64,000 bases of DNA from JAXLYX01 sp046351215. Its GTDB lineage: Bacteria; Myxococcota_A; Polyangia; Polyangiales; Houyiibacteriaceae. Shown in pieces: positions 1-9,600 of the stretch (position 1 is its first letter; each line of letters starts with the position of its first letter). The translations under genes were made by a program, and so were the position numbers. The notes under the pieces were generated by a model. It was given only the letters and a program-made list of their open reading frames with translations. It did no database searches and was not told where the DNA came from. The stretch covers positions 310,001-374,000 of the forward strand of contig JAXLYX010000007.1 in the NCBI GenBank assembly GCA_046351215.1, given 5' to 3'.

Positions 1-1
1 G

Positions 2-925
2 TTCGCCGACGCGCTCGCGCTCGATCGCGAGAAGGGCGGCTGGTGGTTCGACCTCGCGCTGCTCCACAAGTGGCGGGGCCGCTTCCAGCAGGGCTTCGAG
101 TGCAACCTGCGCGCCCAGGCCCGGCTCGGCGACACGCGCGCGGTGCTCTTCAACCTCGGGATCTGCGCGACGGCGATCGGCGACGGGAACGTCGCCGGGC
201 TCTGCTGGAAGAAGCTCGGCTTCCCGGTGGACCTCCATCCGAAGAGCGGCCATGCGATCGTCGAGGATCTGCCGCCGATGCAGATCCGCGTGCTCTCGAA
301 GGGCACGGGCTACGGCTTCGACGGCCCGGTGCCGGACCAGGCCGTCGGCTTCGAGGTGGTCTGGGTGCAGCCGCTCAGCCCCTGCCACGGGGTCGTCGCC
401 ACCCCGACCTTCCGAGAGGCGCCCATCGACTACGGGGACGTCGTCCTCTGGGACGCGGCCCCGGTGGCCGTCGTGCAGGGCGAGAGCGGCCCCGTCCCCC
501 GATTCCCCCTCCTCGAGATCCTCCGCCGCGGCGACGAGAAGCGCTTCCGCTTCGTCGGTCTCGAGCAGCGCCAGGGCGACACCGAGGCGCTCGCCGAGAG
601 CCTCCCGGAGGGCACGGTGGTGTACGTCCACGAGGCCCGCGTCGAGCACGTCTGCCCGACCTGCGCGAGCGGGGATGCCTGGAAGAAGCACGAGCACCTC
701 CCGCCCCAGGAGACGCGCATCGTCTACGGCAAGATGTGCGTCCCCGGCGGCACGAGCCTGGCGGATTTCCGGGTCCGACTCGAGGGCGTGATCGGGAAGA
801 ACGGCCGGGTCCAGCTGGCGATCCCCGGCCTCTACGAGCTGCTCGGCGACAGCAAACGCGCGGGTCAGGAGCATCAGGCCTGGCGCGGCATCGAGCGGAG
901 CGCCATCAAGAAGGGACTGGTCTGA
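2..925 (+). CDS. TPR-like protein of unknown function, 5' truncated
   Basis: The reading frame is open from the first bases of the window, so the true start lies outside it. The visible N-terminal part is helical and TPR-like, with aromatic-rich repeats (GGWWFDLALLHKWRGRF), and runs into a domain of about 230 residues that I do not recognise. That domain has a VCPTC dicysteine motif near nt 650, followed by further His and Cys residues, which could bind metal. The gene ends at a TGA 17 bases before the next start, so it is probably co-transcribed with the two secreted-protein genes downstream. No function can be assigned. Confidence 0.8.
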   Translation, partial: FADALALDREKGGWWFDLALLHKWRGRFQQGFECNLRAQARLGDTRAVLFNLGICATAIGDGNVAGLCWKKLGFPVDLHPKSGHAIVEDLPPMQIRVLSKGTGYGFDGPVPDQAVGFEVVWVQPLSPCHGVVATPTFREAPIDYGDVVLWDAAPVAVVQGESGPVPRFPLLEILRRGDEKRFRFVGLEQRQGDTEALAESLPEGTVVYVHEARVEHVCPTCASGDAWKKHEHLPPQETRIVYGKMCVPGGTSLADFRVRLEGVIGKNGRVQLAIPGLYELLGDSKRAGQEHQAWRGIERSAIKKGLV

Positions 926-942
926 GCCCGACCGCCCCCTTC

Positions 943-1542
943 ATGCGCCCCTTCGCTTCCTTCGCCCCGAGCCTCCGGCTCGCCATCGCCCTGCTGGCGC
1001 TGGCGTTCCCCTTCGTCGCCCCCCCGCCGGCCGCCGCGACCCTCGTCACCGAGCTCTCGCTCGACGATCTCGCGGCCCAAGCGGACGCCGTGGTGCACGG
1101 CCGCGTCGTGCGCGTCGCACACCGGACGCTCCCGGTGCGCGGGCGCGCCATGCCCGTGGAGCTCGTGACCCTCGCGGTCGACGAATGGCTCGTGGGGCAG
1201 GGCGGAGCCGAGATCGTGATCCGCGAGGTGGGTGGCACCGCGGGCGGCACGACGGTGGCGCGGGAAGGGACCCCCACCTACCGGCGGGGCGAGGAGGTCG
1301 TCGTCTTCCTCCGCCACGACGGCGAGGCCTACACGACGCTGGGGCTCGCCCAGGGCCGCTTCCGGATCGTCGGCGATACCGCGCACGGTCGCTTCGTCGA
1401 GCGCGACCTCGACGGCCTCGTGCTCGTCGATCGGGGCCGGTCGACCACGCGGGCCGGCGAGGCCGTGCACGAGCCCCGACGCGAGGCCTCGGCCTTCCTC
1501 GCCGACGTGCGGGGGCGCACCCGCGGAAGGCGCGGGCGATGA
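943..1542 (+). CDS. Small secreted protein upstream of a matrixin-type protease
   Basis: About 199 residues. The N-terminus is a Sec signal peptide: basic start, hydrophobic stretch LAIALLALAFPFVAPPPAAA, likely cleaved after AAA. The mature part begins with LVTELSLDDLAAQADAVVHG and seems to be a compact beta-rich domain; I do not recognise a named family. The stop overlaps the ATG of the downstream metalloprotease by 4 bases (ATGA), implying translational coupling and a shared role, such as inhibitor, chaperone or partner of the protease. That role is inference from context only. Confidence 0.8.
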   Translation: MRPFASFAPSLRLAIALLALAFPFVAPPPAAATLVTELSLDDLAAQADAVVHGRVVRVAHRTLPVRGRAMPVELVTLAVDEWLVGQGGAEIVIREVGGTAGGTTVAREGTPTYRRGEEVVVFLRHDGEAYTTLGLAQGRFRIVGDTAHGRFVERDLDGLVLVDRGRSTTRAGEAVHEPRREASAFLADVRGRTRGRRGR

Positions 1543-2963
1543 TCGGGCCGAGCCGTCTCGCGGTCGTCGCCGCGCTCGGGCTCGCGCTCGGGCTCGCCGC
1601 GCCGACGCCGGCGAGCGCCTGGTCGTGCATCAACATCACGTGTCCCCGGTGGTGCGAGGCCCCGAGCTACGAGCTCGGCCCGACGTCCGCCGATCTCGAG
1701 GCGATCGCGCCCGGCACGACGTACTCCGAGGCCCGCGACGGCCTCCTCGACTGGACGATCCTCGGTTGCGGGGGCTTCGTGCCGACCGAAGCCGGCACGG
1801 GGGCTCCCGCGCCGGTGTTCGGCGATCGGGTCAACACGATCGGCTGGTACGACGCGAGCTGGCCTTACGACCCGAACGTGATCGGCATGACCACCTCGCA
1901 GACGGTCTCGGGCTGTCTCGTCGAGGCGGACATGGAGTTCAACGGCGTGAACTACCGTTGGACCACGAGCCCCGGCAGCACCGGCGTGGTCAACGCGTAC
2001 TCGGCCGTGCTCCACGAGTCGGGCCACTTCTACGGTCTCGGGCACTCGGAGTACTCGAACGCGGCGATGTACTTCTCGTACTCGCGGGGCACACGCCTGA
2101 TCACGCCCGACGACGCGAACGGCTACTGCTCGCTCTATCCCCCGTCCGGGCCGCCGCTCGACTGCACCACGCTCGGCTGCCCCCGCGGCCAGGTCTGCGA
2201 CGCCGGCAGCTGCGTGATCGCACCCACGCCCCCGTGCACGACGGATGCGAATTGCGCGGCGACCGATCGATGCGACCTCGCCTCGGGCAAGTGCGTGACG
2301 CGCAACCCCGGCATGGGCCTCGGCGTGCCCTGCAGCGGGGACGCGGAGTGCACGACGGGCTTCTGCGCCGAGACGGCGAGCGGCTCGATCTGCTCGCAGA
2401 CCTGCAACGCACTGAACACCCGCTCCTGCCCGAGCGGCTTCTACTGCAGCGGGAGCGCGGTGAACGACTGCGCGGTCGGCATCTGCCTGCCCGGCACCTC
2501 GGGGAGCGGCGGGTACGGCTCGGCGTGCACGAGCGACACCGAGTGCGCGAGCCTCTACTGCGCCGAGGGCCATTGCTCGACCCCCTGCGATCCCTCGGGC
2601 TCGACGTCCTGCCCGAACGGCTACGTCTGCCATCCGATGGCGCGGGGCGCCTGTGGGGCCTGCGGCCGGCCGCGAGGAAACGGTCAGCCCTGCGAGAACG
2701 ACTCCCAGTGCATGGGTGGTGTCTGTTTCGCCCCGACCGTCGAGGCCGCGGGATATTGCACGCAGGGCTGCGCCGACGGCTCCGCGTGTCCGTCCGGGTA
2801 TCGTTGCGATCCCTCCGGCACGATGCCGATCTGCGTGCAGGTGCCTCCCCAGCCCTCCGGATGCGATTGCGCCGCCGCTCCGGGCTCGGACTCCGGCCGC
2901 AGGGTTCCGCTGCTCGGCCTCCTGCTCGGCCTCGTCCTCTTCCGCCGCCGCCGTAGCCGATGA
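1539..2963 (+). CDS. Secreted matrixin-type zinc metalloprotease with MYXO-CTERM-like tail
   Basis: 474 residues. A signal peptide (LGLALGLAAPTPASA) is followed by a catalytic domain with the zincin motif HESGHFYGLGH (nt 2010-2045), matching HExxHxxGxxH, and a downstream Met (AAMYFSYSRG) that fits a Met-turn. After residue about 200 come several Cys-rich modules with repeated patterns such as CTTDANCAATDRCD and CENDSQCMGGVC. The C-terminus has a GCDC motif, a hydrophobic span (VPLLGLLLGLVLF) and an RRRRSR end, which is the MYXO-CTERM sorting layout of Myxococcota. The protein is therefore probably exported and surface-anchored or released after processing. It overlaps the upstream gene by 4 bases and the ABC transporter gene downstream by 4 bases. 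Confidence 0.88.
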   Translation: MIGPSRLAVVAALGLALGLAAPTPASAWSCINITCPRWCEAPSYELGPTSADLEAIAPGTTYSEARDGLLDWTILGCGGFVPTEAGTGAPAPVFGDRVNTIGWYDASWPYDPNVIGMTTSQTVSGCLVEADMEFNGVNYRWTTSPGSTGVVNAYSAVLHESGHFYGLGHSEYSNAAMYFSYSRGTRLITPDDANGYCSLYPPSGPPLDCTTLGCPRGQVCDAGSCVIAPTPPCTTDANCAATDRCDLASGKCVTRNPGMGLGVPCSGDAECTTGFCAETASGSICSQTCNALNTRSCPSGFYCSGSAVNDCAVGICLPGTSGSGGYGSACTSDTECASLYCAEGHCSTPCDPSGSTSCPNGYVCHPMARGACGACGRPRGNGQPCENDSQCMGGVCFAPTVEAAGYCTQGCADGSACPSGYRCDPSGTMPICVQVPPQPSGCDCAAAPGSDSGRRVPLLGLLLGLVLFRRRRSR

Positions 2964-4711
2964 GCGCGAACGTACGGGAGCGCCGGCTACGGGATTCGCT
3001 GATTCCCTACCGCGGACGAGTGGCGTGGGGGATCCTGCTCTTGCTCGCGACCAACGTCCTCGACAAGGCCGTCCCCTGGGTCCTCAAGGATGCCGTCGAT
3101 GCCCTGCGGGAGGGTCGATTCGCGCCCGTCGCGGGGCTCTCGCTCGTCGCGCTCGCGCTCGCCGCCGGGATGTGGCTCGTCCGCTCCGCGTCGCGGATCC
3201 GCATCTTCAACGTCGGTCGCGACGTCGAGTTCGACCTCCGCAACGACGTCCTCGCGCAGGTGCATCGCCTCGGGCCGGCCTTCCTCCGCGAGATGTCGAC
3301 CGGCGAGGTGATGAGCCGGGCGACGAACGATCTCGGGCAGGTGCGCCTGCTCGTCGGGTTCGGCCTGCTCAACGTCGTGAACTCCGTCTTCGCGTACGTC
3401 GGCGCCATCGGCCTGATGACGGTCATCTCGCCGGAGCTGACGCTCTTCGCGCTCCTCCCGTACCCGCTCTTCCTCCTCGTGACGCGCGGCTTCTCGAAGG
3501 CGCTCTACACCCGCAGCCAGGAGGCCCAGAAGGCGCTCGGAAGCCTCTCGGAGCGGGTCCAGGAGGATCTCGCCGGCCTTCGCGTGGTGCGCGCGTTCGC
3601 CCTCGAGAAGCACCAGAGGGCGCGCTTCGAGGAGGCGAACCAGAGGGCGCTCGACAGCAACATGAAGCTCGTCGTGCTCCGCGGTCTGATGTGGCCGCTG
3701 CTCACGATGATCGGCGCGCTCGGAACGCTCATCGCCGTGGGGAAGGGCGGCTCGATGGTGCTCGAGGGCCGCCTCACGCCCGGCGAGTTCGCCGCCTTCG
3801 CAGCCTACCTCGGCCAGCTCGTCTGGCCCACGCTCGCGCTCGGCTACCTGCTCGCGATCGTCCAGCGCGGGCGGGCCTCGTTCGACCGCGTCCGTGCCAT
3901 CCTCGAGGCGGAGCCCGCCATCGCCGAGCCGGCGCATCCCGAGGAAGCGCGAGGGCCGGGCGCGCTGCGCGTCGAGAAGCTCTCGTACGCCCGCGAGGGC
4001 CGGACGATCCTCGACGAGGTCTCGTTCTCGATCCCCGCTGGAGGCTCGCTCGCCATCGTCGGCGGCATCGGCTCCGGGAAGAGCACCCTCGCGGCGATGC
4101 TCCCGCGGCTCCTCCCGACCCCCGAGGGGACCGTCTTCCTCGACGACGTCGACGTCTGCCGCGTCGGCCTCCGCTCGCTCCGTCACGCCGTGGGGTACGC
4201 GCCCCAGGACCCGTTCCTCTTCTCGACGACCGTCGAACGCAACATCGCGCTCGCCCTCGACGATCCGGAGAGCCCCTCGGCCCGGGAACGCGTCCTCGCG
4301 GCGGCCGAGGAGGCGTCGGTCCTCGAGGAGGTGAACGGCCTGCCGGAGCGCTTCGACACGGTGGTGGGCGAGCGGGGCGTCCAGCTCTCGGGCGGCCAGA
4401 AGCAGCGCGTGGCCCTGGCCCGTGCGCTCATCGGGCATCCGCGCGTGCTCGTGCTCGACGACCCGCTCTCGGCCGTCGACGCCCGGACCGAGAGCCGGAT
4501 CCTCGAGGCCATCGACCGGGCCGGCGAGGACCGGACCGTCGTCCTCGTCACGCACCGCGTGGCCGCCGCACGCCGGATGGACTCGATCGTCGTGCTCGAA
4601 GGTGGCCGCATCGTCGAGCGCGGCACGCACGACGAGCTCGTCACGCGGGACGGGCCGTACGCACGCCTCGCCGAGACGCAGAAGCTCGAGGAGGAGCTCG
4701 AGCAGCTATGA
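2960..4711 (+). CDS. ABC exporter half-transporter, subunit with degenerate ATPase site
   Basis: 583 residues with an N-terminal six-helix ABC exporter membrane domain (about residues 15-310) fused to an ATPase domain. The ATPase has Walker A GGIGSGKST (about 366), signature LSGGQKQR (about 476), Walker B VLVLDDPLSAVD (about 496) and H-loop VTHR. The residue after the Walker B Asp is Asp rather than the catalytic Glu, typical of the inactive site of heterodimeric exporters such as TM287/288 and MdlA-like subunits. It overlaps its partner by 4 bases. Substrate unknown; lipid, peptide or drug export is possible. Confidence 0.93.
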   Translation: MSANVRERRLRDSLIPYRGRVAWGILLLLATNVLDKAVPWVLKDAVDALREGRFAPVAGLSLVALALAAGMWLVRSASRIRIFNVGRDVEFDLRNDVLAQVHRLGPAFLREMSTGEVMSRATNDLGQVRLLVGFGLLNVVNSVFAYVGAIGLMTVISPELTLFALLPYPLFLLVTRGFSKALYTRSQEAQKALGSLSERVQEDLAGLRVVRAFALEKHQRARFEEANQRALDSNMKLVVLRGLMWPLLTMIGALGTLIAVGKGGSMVLEGRLTPGEFAAFAAYLGQLVWPTLALGYLLAIVQRGRASFDRVRAILEAEPAIAEPAHPEEARGPGALRVEKLSYAREGRTILDEVSFSIPAGGSLAIVGGIGSGKSTLAAMLPRLLPTPEGTVFLDDVDVCRVGLRSLRHAVGYAPQDPFLFSTTVERNIALALDDPESPSARERVLAAAEEASVLEEVNGLPERFDTVVGERGVQLSGGQKQRVALARALIGHPRVLVLDDPLSAVDARTESRILEAIDRAGEDRTVVLVTHRVAAARRMDSIVVLEGGRIVERGTHDELVTRDGPYARLAETQKLEEELEQL

Positions 4712-6534
4712 GCGCCGCCCGGAACCAGCCCTCGAAGAAGGCCTTCCTCCTCGTCGACAGCCAGCGCGAGAGCGTCGACGAGGCGGAGCAGGACACGGCG
4801 TTGCTCCGCCGTCTCGCTCCCTACCTCCGTCCGCAGGCGAAGCTGCTCGGCCTCTCGCTGCTCCTCATGCCGCTCGCGTCGGGCGCCGCCGCGCTCCAGC
4901 CCTTCTTCCTCAAGAAGGGCATCGACGCCGCGATCGTGGAGAGGAGCACGGCGGGCCTCCATCGCGTCGTCCTCGGCTTCGCCATCGCCATCGCGCTCGA
5001 GTTCCTCGCACGCTTCGCGCAGACGTACACGATGCAGCTCGCCGGCCAGAGGGCGACCGCGGCGCTGCGCAGCGACCTCTTCGATCACGTCCAGCGGCTG
5101 CGCGTCGGCTACTTCGATCGGACGCCGATCGGGCGCGTGGTGACCCGGCTGACGAACGACATCGACGCGCTCCAGGAGCTCTTCGCGTCGGGAGCCGTCA
5201 CGGCGATCGCCGACATCCTGCTGCTCGTCGCGATCGTCGGCTTCATGTTCTACCTAGACGCCAAGCTCGCGGCCGTCACGATGCTCGCGCTGCCGCCGCT
5301 CTTCGTGCTCGTGAACGCCTTCCGGAAGCAGGCGCGACGCGCGTTCCGCGGGATCCGGGTCCACATCGCACAGCTCAACGCCTACCTCTCGGAGCAGGTC
5401 CAGGGCATCGCCGTGGTCCAGGCCTACGGTCGCGAGGCCGAGTGCCAGACGGAGTACCGCACGATCAACGCCGATCACCGCGACGCGAACTTCAGTGCCA
5501 TCCGCTACGACGCGCTGCTCTACAGCGTGGTCGAGTCGATCTCCGTCGCCTGCGTCGCCATCGTGGTGTGGTACGCGAGCGTCGAGGCGGGCGCGCTGCC
5601 GGATCCGGCGGCCGCGGCGACCTACGTCGGCACGGTCGTCGCGTTCTACGACTACATCCAGAAGTTCTTCGTCCCGATCCGCGATCTCTCCACCAAGTAC
5701 ACCGTGATCCAGTCCTCGCTCGCGGCCTCGGAGAGGATCTTCTCCCTCCTCGACGTGAGCGAGACCGATGCGCCCGCCCGCGCCCCGGAGGGCCGCGAGC
5801 TCCCGTCGGACGCGGCCATCGCGTTCGAGCACGTGACCTTCGGGTACCGGCCCGACCTGCCCGTCCTCTCGGACGTGACGTTCCACGTCCGCCGGGGCGA
5901 GCGCGTGGCGGTCGTCGGGGCCACCGGCTCCGGCAAGACGACCCTCACGGCGCTCCTGCTCCGGCTCTACGACCACGAGCAGGGCACGGTCGCCGTCGAC
6001 GGGGCCGACGTGCGCGCCTTCGACCGGGAGGCGCTCCGGCGGAAGTTCGCCTGCGTGCCGCAGGACGTCTTCCTCTTCCGTGGCTCCGTGGCGGAGAACG
6101 TGGCGCTCGATCTCCCCATCGAGCCGGACAAGCTCCGGACCGCGCTCGGGCGAGTCGGGGCCCTCGCGTTCCTCGAGCCGCGGGGCGGCCTCGACGCGCT
6201 CGTCGAGGAACGCGGGACGAACTTCAGCGCCGGCGAGCGGCAGCTCCTCGCGTTCGCCCGGGCCCTGTACCGCGACGCGCCGTACCTGGTCCTCGACGAG
6301 GCCACGGCGAACGTCGACAGCGAGACCGAGGCCCGCCTCGAGAGCGCGGCCGGCGAGGTCCTCGCCGGACGGACGGCGATCGTGATCGCCCATCGGCTGG
6401 CGACGGTCCGTTCGGCCGATCGCATCGTCGTCCTCCACCACGGACACCTCGTGGAGGAAGGGACGCACGCCGAGCTCCTCGCGCGGAACGGCGTCTACGC
6501 GCGCCTGCACCGTCTGCAATTCGCGCACGGCTGA
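4708..6534 (+). CDS. ABC exporter half-transporter, partner subunit
   Basis: 608 residues: a basic and acidic N-terminal tail of about 30 residues, a six-helix exporter domain, and an ATPase domain with Walker A GATGSGKTT (about 404), Walker B YLVLDEATANVD (about 526) and switch His AHRL. The signature is NFSAGERQ instead of LSGGQ, as in MdlB-type subunits. Together with the Asp in the Walker B of the upstream subunit this predicts one degenerate and one active site in the dimer. The start is the ATG that overlaps the upstream stop. The next gene begins about 140 bases later behind its own regulatory-looking region, so the operon probably ends here. Confidence 0.93.
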   Translation: MSAARNQPSKKAFLLVDSQRESVDEAEQDTALLRRLAPYLRPQAKLLGLSLLLMPLASGAAALQPFFLKKGIDAAIVERSTAGLHRVVLGFAIAIALEFLARFAQTYTMQLAGQRATAALRSDLFDHVQRLRVGYFDRTPIGRVVTRLTNDIDALQELFASGAVTAIADILLLVAIVGFMFYLDAKLAAVTMLALPPLFVLVNAFRKQARRAFRGIRVHIAQLNAYLSEQVQGIAVVQAYGREAECQTEYRTINADHRDANFSAIRYDALLYSVVESISVACVAIVVWYASVEAGALPDPAAAATYVGTVVAFYDYIQKFFVPIRDLSTKYTVIQSSLAASERIFSLLDVSETDAPARAPEGRELPSDAAIAFEHVTFGYRPDLPVLSDVTFHVRRGERVAVVGATGSGKTTLTALLLRLYDHEQGTVAVDGADVRAFDREALRRKFACVPQDVFLFRGSVAENVALDLPIEPDKLRTALGRVGALAFLEPRGGLDALVEERGTNFSAGERQLLAFARALYRDAPYLVLDEATANVDSETEARLESAAGEVLAGRTAIVIAHRLATVRSADRIVVLHHGHLVEEGTHAELLARNGVYARLHRLQFAHG

Positions 6535-6559
6535 GCGTCGAGCCCGTCCGACAAGGCGT

Positions 6560-6608
6560 GTACGCAGACGTGGGAGAGCGTACGCGGGACGTCTCCGGAA
6601 CGTCCGGA
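6560..6608. promoter_or_regulatory. Direct repeats and a TCCGGA double palindrome upstream of the kinase gene
   Basis: Two copies of GTACGC followed by an ACG-type end begin at 6560 and 6580, 20 bases apart. They are followed by TCCGGA at 6594-6599 and again at 6603-6608, separated by ACG. The block lies 66-114 bases before the kinase start and just before a TATCCT hexamer at 6625-6630 that could be a -10 element; no good -35 is visible. A binding site for a dimeric regulator is inferred from symmetry only. Confidence 0.35.
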
Positions 6609-6673
6609 AGACCACGTCTTCGTGTATCCTGACCGGACCGGCTACTCGGCGGGGTCAGGACACGAGCGCGCGC

Positions 6674-9600
6674 ATGGTCGAGCAGGGGCCCGAGGTCTAC
6701 GGCAAATACCAGCTCCTCGAGCTCCTCGCACGAGGCGGCATGGCCGAGGTCTACAAGGCCAAGTCCTATGGCGTGGAGGGGTTCGAGAAGATCCTCGTCA
6801 TCAAGCGTATCCTGCCCGAGCTCTCGGCGAACCCACAGTTCGTCGACATGTTCATCGACGAGGCGAAGATCGCCGTCACGCTCTCGCATGCGAACGTCGT
6901 CCAGGTCTTCGATCTCGGACGCGCGGACGACACGTACTTCATCGCGATGGAGTACGTGGCCGGCTCGGATCTCGCGACCGTGCTCCGGCGGGGCCGGAGG
7001 CTCGGGCGGGCGCTCCCGATCGAGCTCGCGGCGTTCGTCGTCAGCGAGGTCGCCAAGGGACTCGACTACGCCCACCGTCGGAGGGACGCGTCCGGACGCC
7101 CGCTCCACATCGTGCACCGCGACGTCTCGCCGCAGAACGTCCTCATCAGCCACGAGGGCGAGGTCAAGCTCACGGACTTCGGCATCGCGAAGGCGCGCAC
7201 CACGATGTCCGCCGAGACCCAGGCCGGCGTGCTCAAGGGCAAGTACGCGTACATGTCCCCGGAGCAGGCCCAGGGGAAGCTCGTCGACGCGCGTACGGAC
7301 ATCTACGCGCTCGGCATCGTGCTCTACGAGATGCTCGCGGGGCGCAATCCCTTCCACGCCGACTCGGCCTACGAGACCCTGAAGCGGGTGCGCGAGGGCA
7401 CGGCGCCGAGGGTGCACACCGTCTCGCGCGGCATTCCCGAGGAGCTCTCGAACATCGTCGCCCGCGCGATGGCTCCGGACCCGTCGAAGCGCCACGGGAA
7501 CGCCGGGCTCCTCTACGAGGAGCTCGTGCAATTCCTCTACACGAGCGGACGCCGGACAGGCGCGCACGACCTCGCGAGCTACCTCGACGCGCTGCGCGAG
7601 GCCTCCCAGATCGAGCGGATCGGCGAGGAGCCGAACGCCCAGCTCCGGGCCACGTTCGATGCCGTGCCGCGGAGCCCCGAGCGCACGCCGGTCGAGAAGC
7701 CGGGGCGCGCGCCGCTCGACGCCAGCACCACCGGCGGTCGTCGAAGGCGACAGACGGGCTCGAACGAGCGCTCGACGACCACGGGCGTCGCGCGCCCTCA
7801 GGCGGAGAAACGCGACGCGACCGCCTTCATGGCCCGGCTGCCCGCGCGCTCGAAGGACGAGGCCGGGATAAGGCGCGAGATCGAGCGCTGGGGCGGCTCG
7901 CTCCTCGAGGCCCGCGTGGCCGGCAGCGGTCTGCACGCCGCGACGACGGTGACGGCCCTCTTCGGGCTCTCGAACCCCGACGGCCACGACACGGACGCCG
8001 CCGCACGCTGCGCCCTCGCGCTCCGACGACGGCTGAACGTCGACTGTCCGATCGCGCTCCACGCGGGGCGGCTTCTCGTGGATCTCGACGGCAATCTCGT
8101 GAGGGAACAGCGCCTCGAGGCGATCCTCGCCGCCGCGAACGACCTCCTCGCCCGGACGGCCGCGGGGACGACGACGCTCGGGCGGACGACCGAGCCGCTG
8201 CTCCGCCGGGCCTTCGACGTGCGCCCGATCCACGGGCTCGAAGCGGTCTATCGGTTGGTCGAGGCGCGCGACTTCACCGAGACCCTCGGGAAGTTCGTCG
8301 GCCGCCGGGACGAGCTCCGTCGCGTCGGCGAGGTGCTCGCGGACGCGAACCGGCGGCGCACGCGGGTCCTCGCGATCATCGGCGACGAAGGCGCCGGGAA
8401 GAGCCGCATCCTGCTCGAGACGATGCGGAGGCTGAAGGCGGCCCGGCACGACGTGGGCATGCACGTCGCGCGTGTCGATCGGAACGCCCGGAACGTCCCG
8501 CTGGCGATGTGTCAGGAGATGCTGCGCGTCGTCCTCGGCGTCGACGATCTCGACACGGAGGCGGAGGTCCGCGAGAAGGTCGGGAGGCTCCGCGAGCTCG
8601 GGCTCCCGAGACCCGACATCGCGGCCGTGGAGCTCGCGATGGGCCTGCCGCTCGGCGGAGGTCCTCTCCCGGAGGGCGAGCGCTCGCTGCGCGCGGCGAT
8701 CGCCCGCATGGCGACGAAGCTCGCCCAGGATCGACTCACGGTCTTCGCCTTCGACGGAGTCGAGAACGCGGACGACGCGAGCATGCTGATGCTCGAGCGG
8801 CTCACCGCCGACACGGCGGACAGCCGCGTCGTCATCGTCGTCACGCAGCGGCCCGGCCCGCGTCGCATCTCCCCGTCGGTGCAGGGCTACGAGGAGATCA
8901 CGCTCTCGCCGTTCAGCGATCCGGACATCGCGAAGATGACGGCCGCGCTGCTCGGCGCCGACGAGGTCCCGACCGATCTCCTCCGCAAGGTCACGCTGAA
9001 GAGCGGCGGCAATCCGCTCTACGTCGAGGAGTACGTGCGCGCGCTCCAGGACGCGGGCGCCGTCGCGCTCGACGGCACGGGCAAGACGGTCTTCCGCACC
9101 GAGATCGCCGACGTGGAGGTCCCGAAGTCCCTCCGCGGAATCGTCGCCGCGCGCCTCTCGCGTCTCGCGCCGCTCGATCGGCAGGTCATCCAGATCGGAG
9201 CCGTCGCCGGCCATTCCTTCCGGACGGAGCTGCTCTCGCACGTCGCGGACGAGGAGCCGACGGAGGTCGAGGTCTCGCTCGCGGGCCTCCAGGACCGGGG
9301 CATCGTCGTCATGGCCGCTCCGGGGGAATTCCGGTTCGCCCACGATCTCATCGGCATCGTCACGCGCGAGGGCCTGCCGATCGAAGCGCGCCGCGAGCTC
9401 CACGCCGCGGTGGCCGAAGCGATGGAGCGGCTCTACCCGCAGCAGCTCGACGAGTGGGCGGATCGGGTCGCGCATCACTTCCGAGAGGGCGGCCGCCGCG
9501 ATCGGGCCGTGCACTACTTCATCCGCGCGAGTCAGCGCCTCGAGGTCGAGAACCGCCTCGACGCGGCAGTCGGCGTGCTCGTGACCGCCGCCGAGATGCT

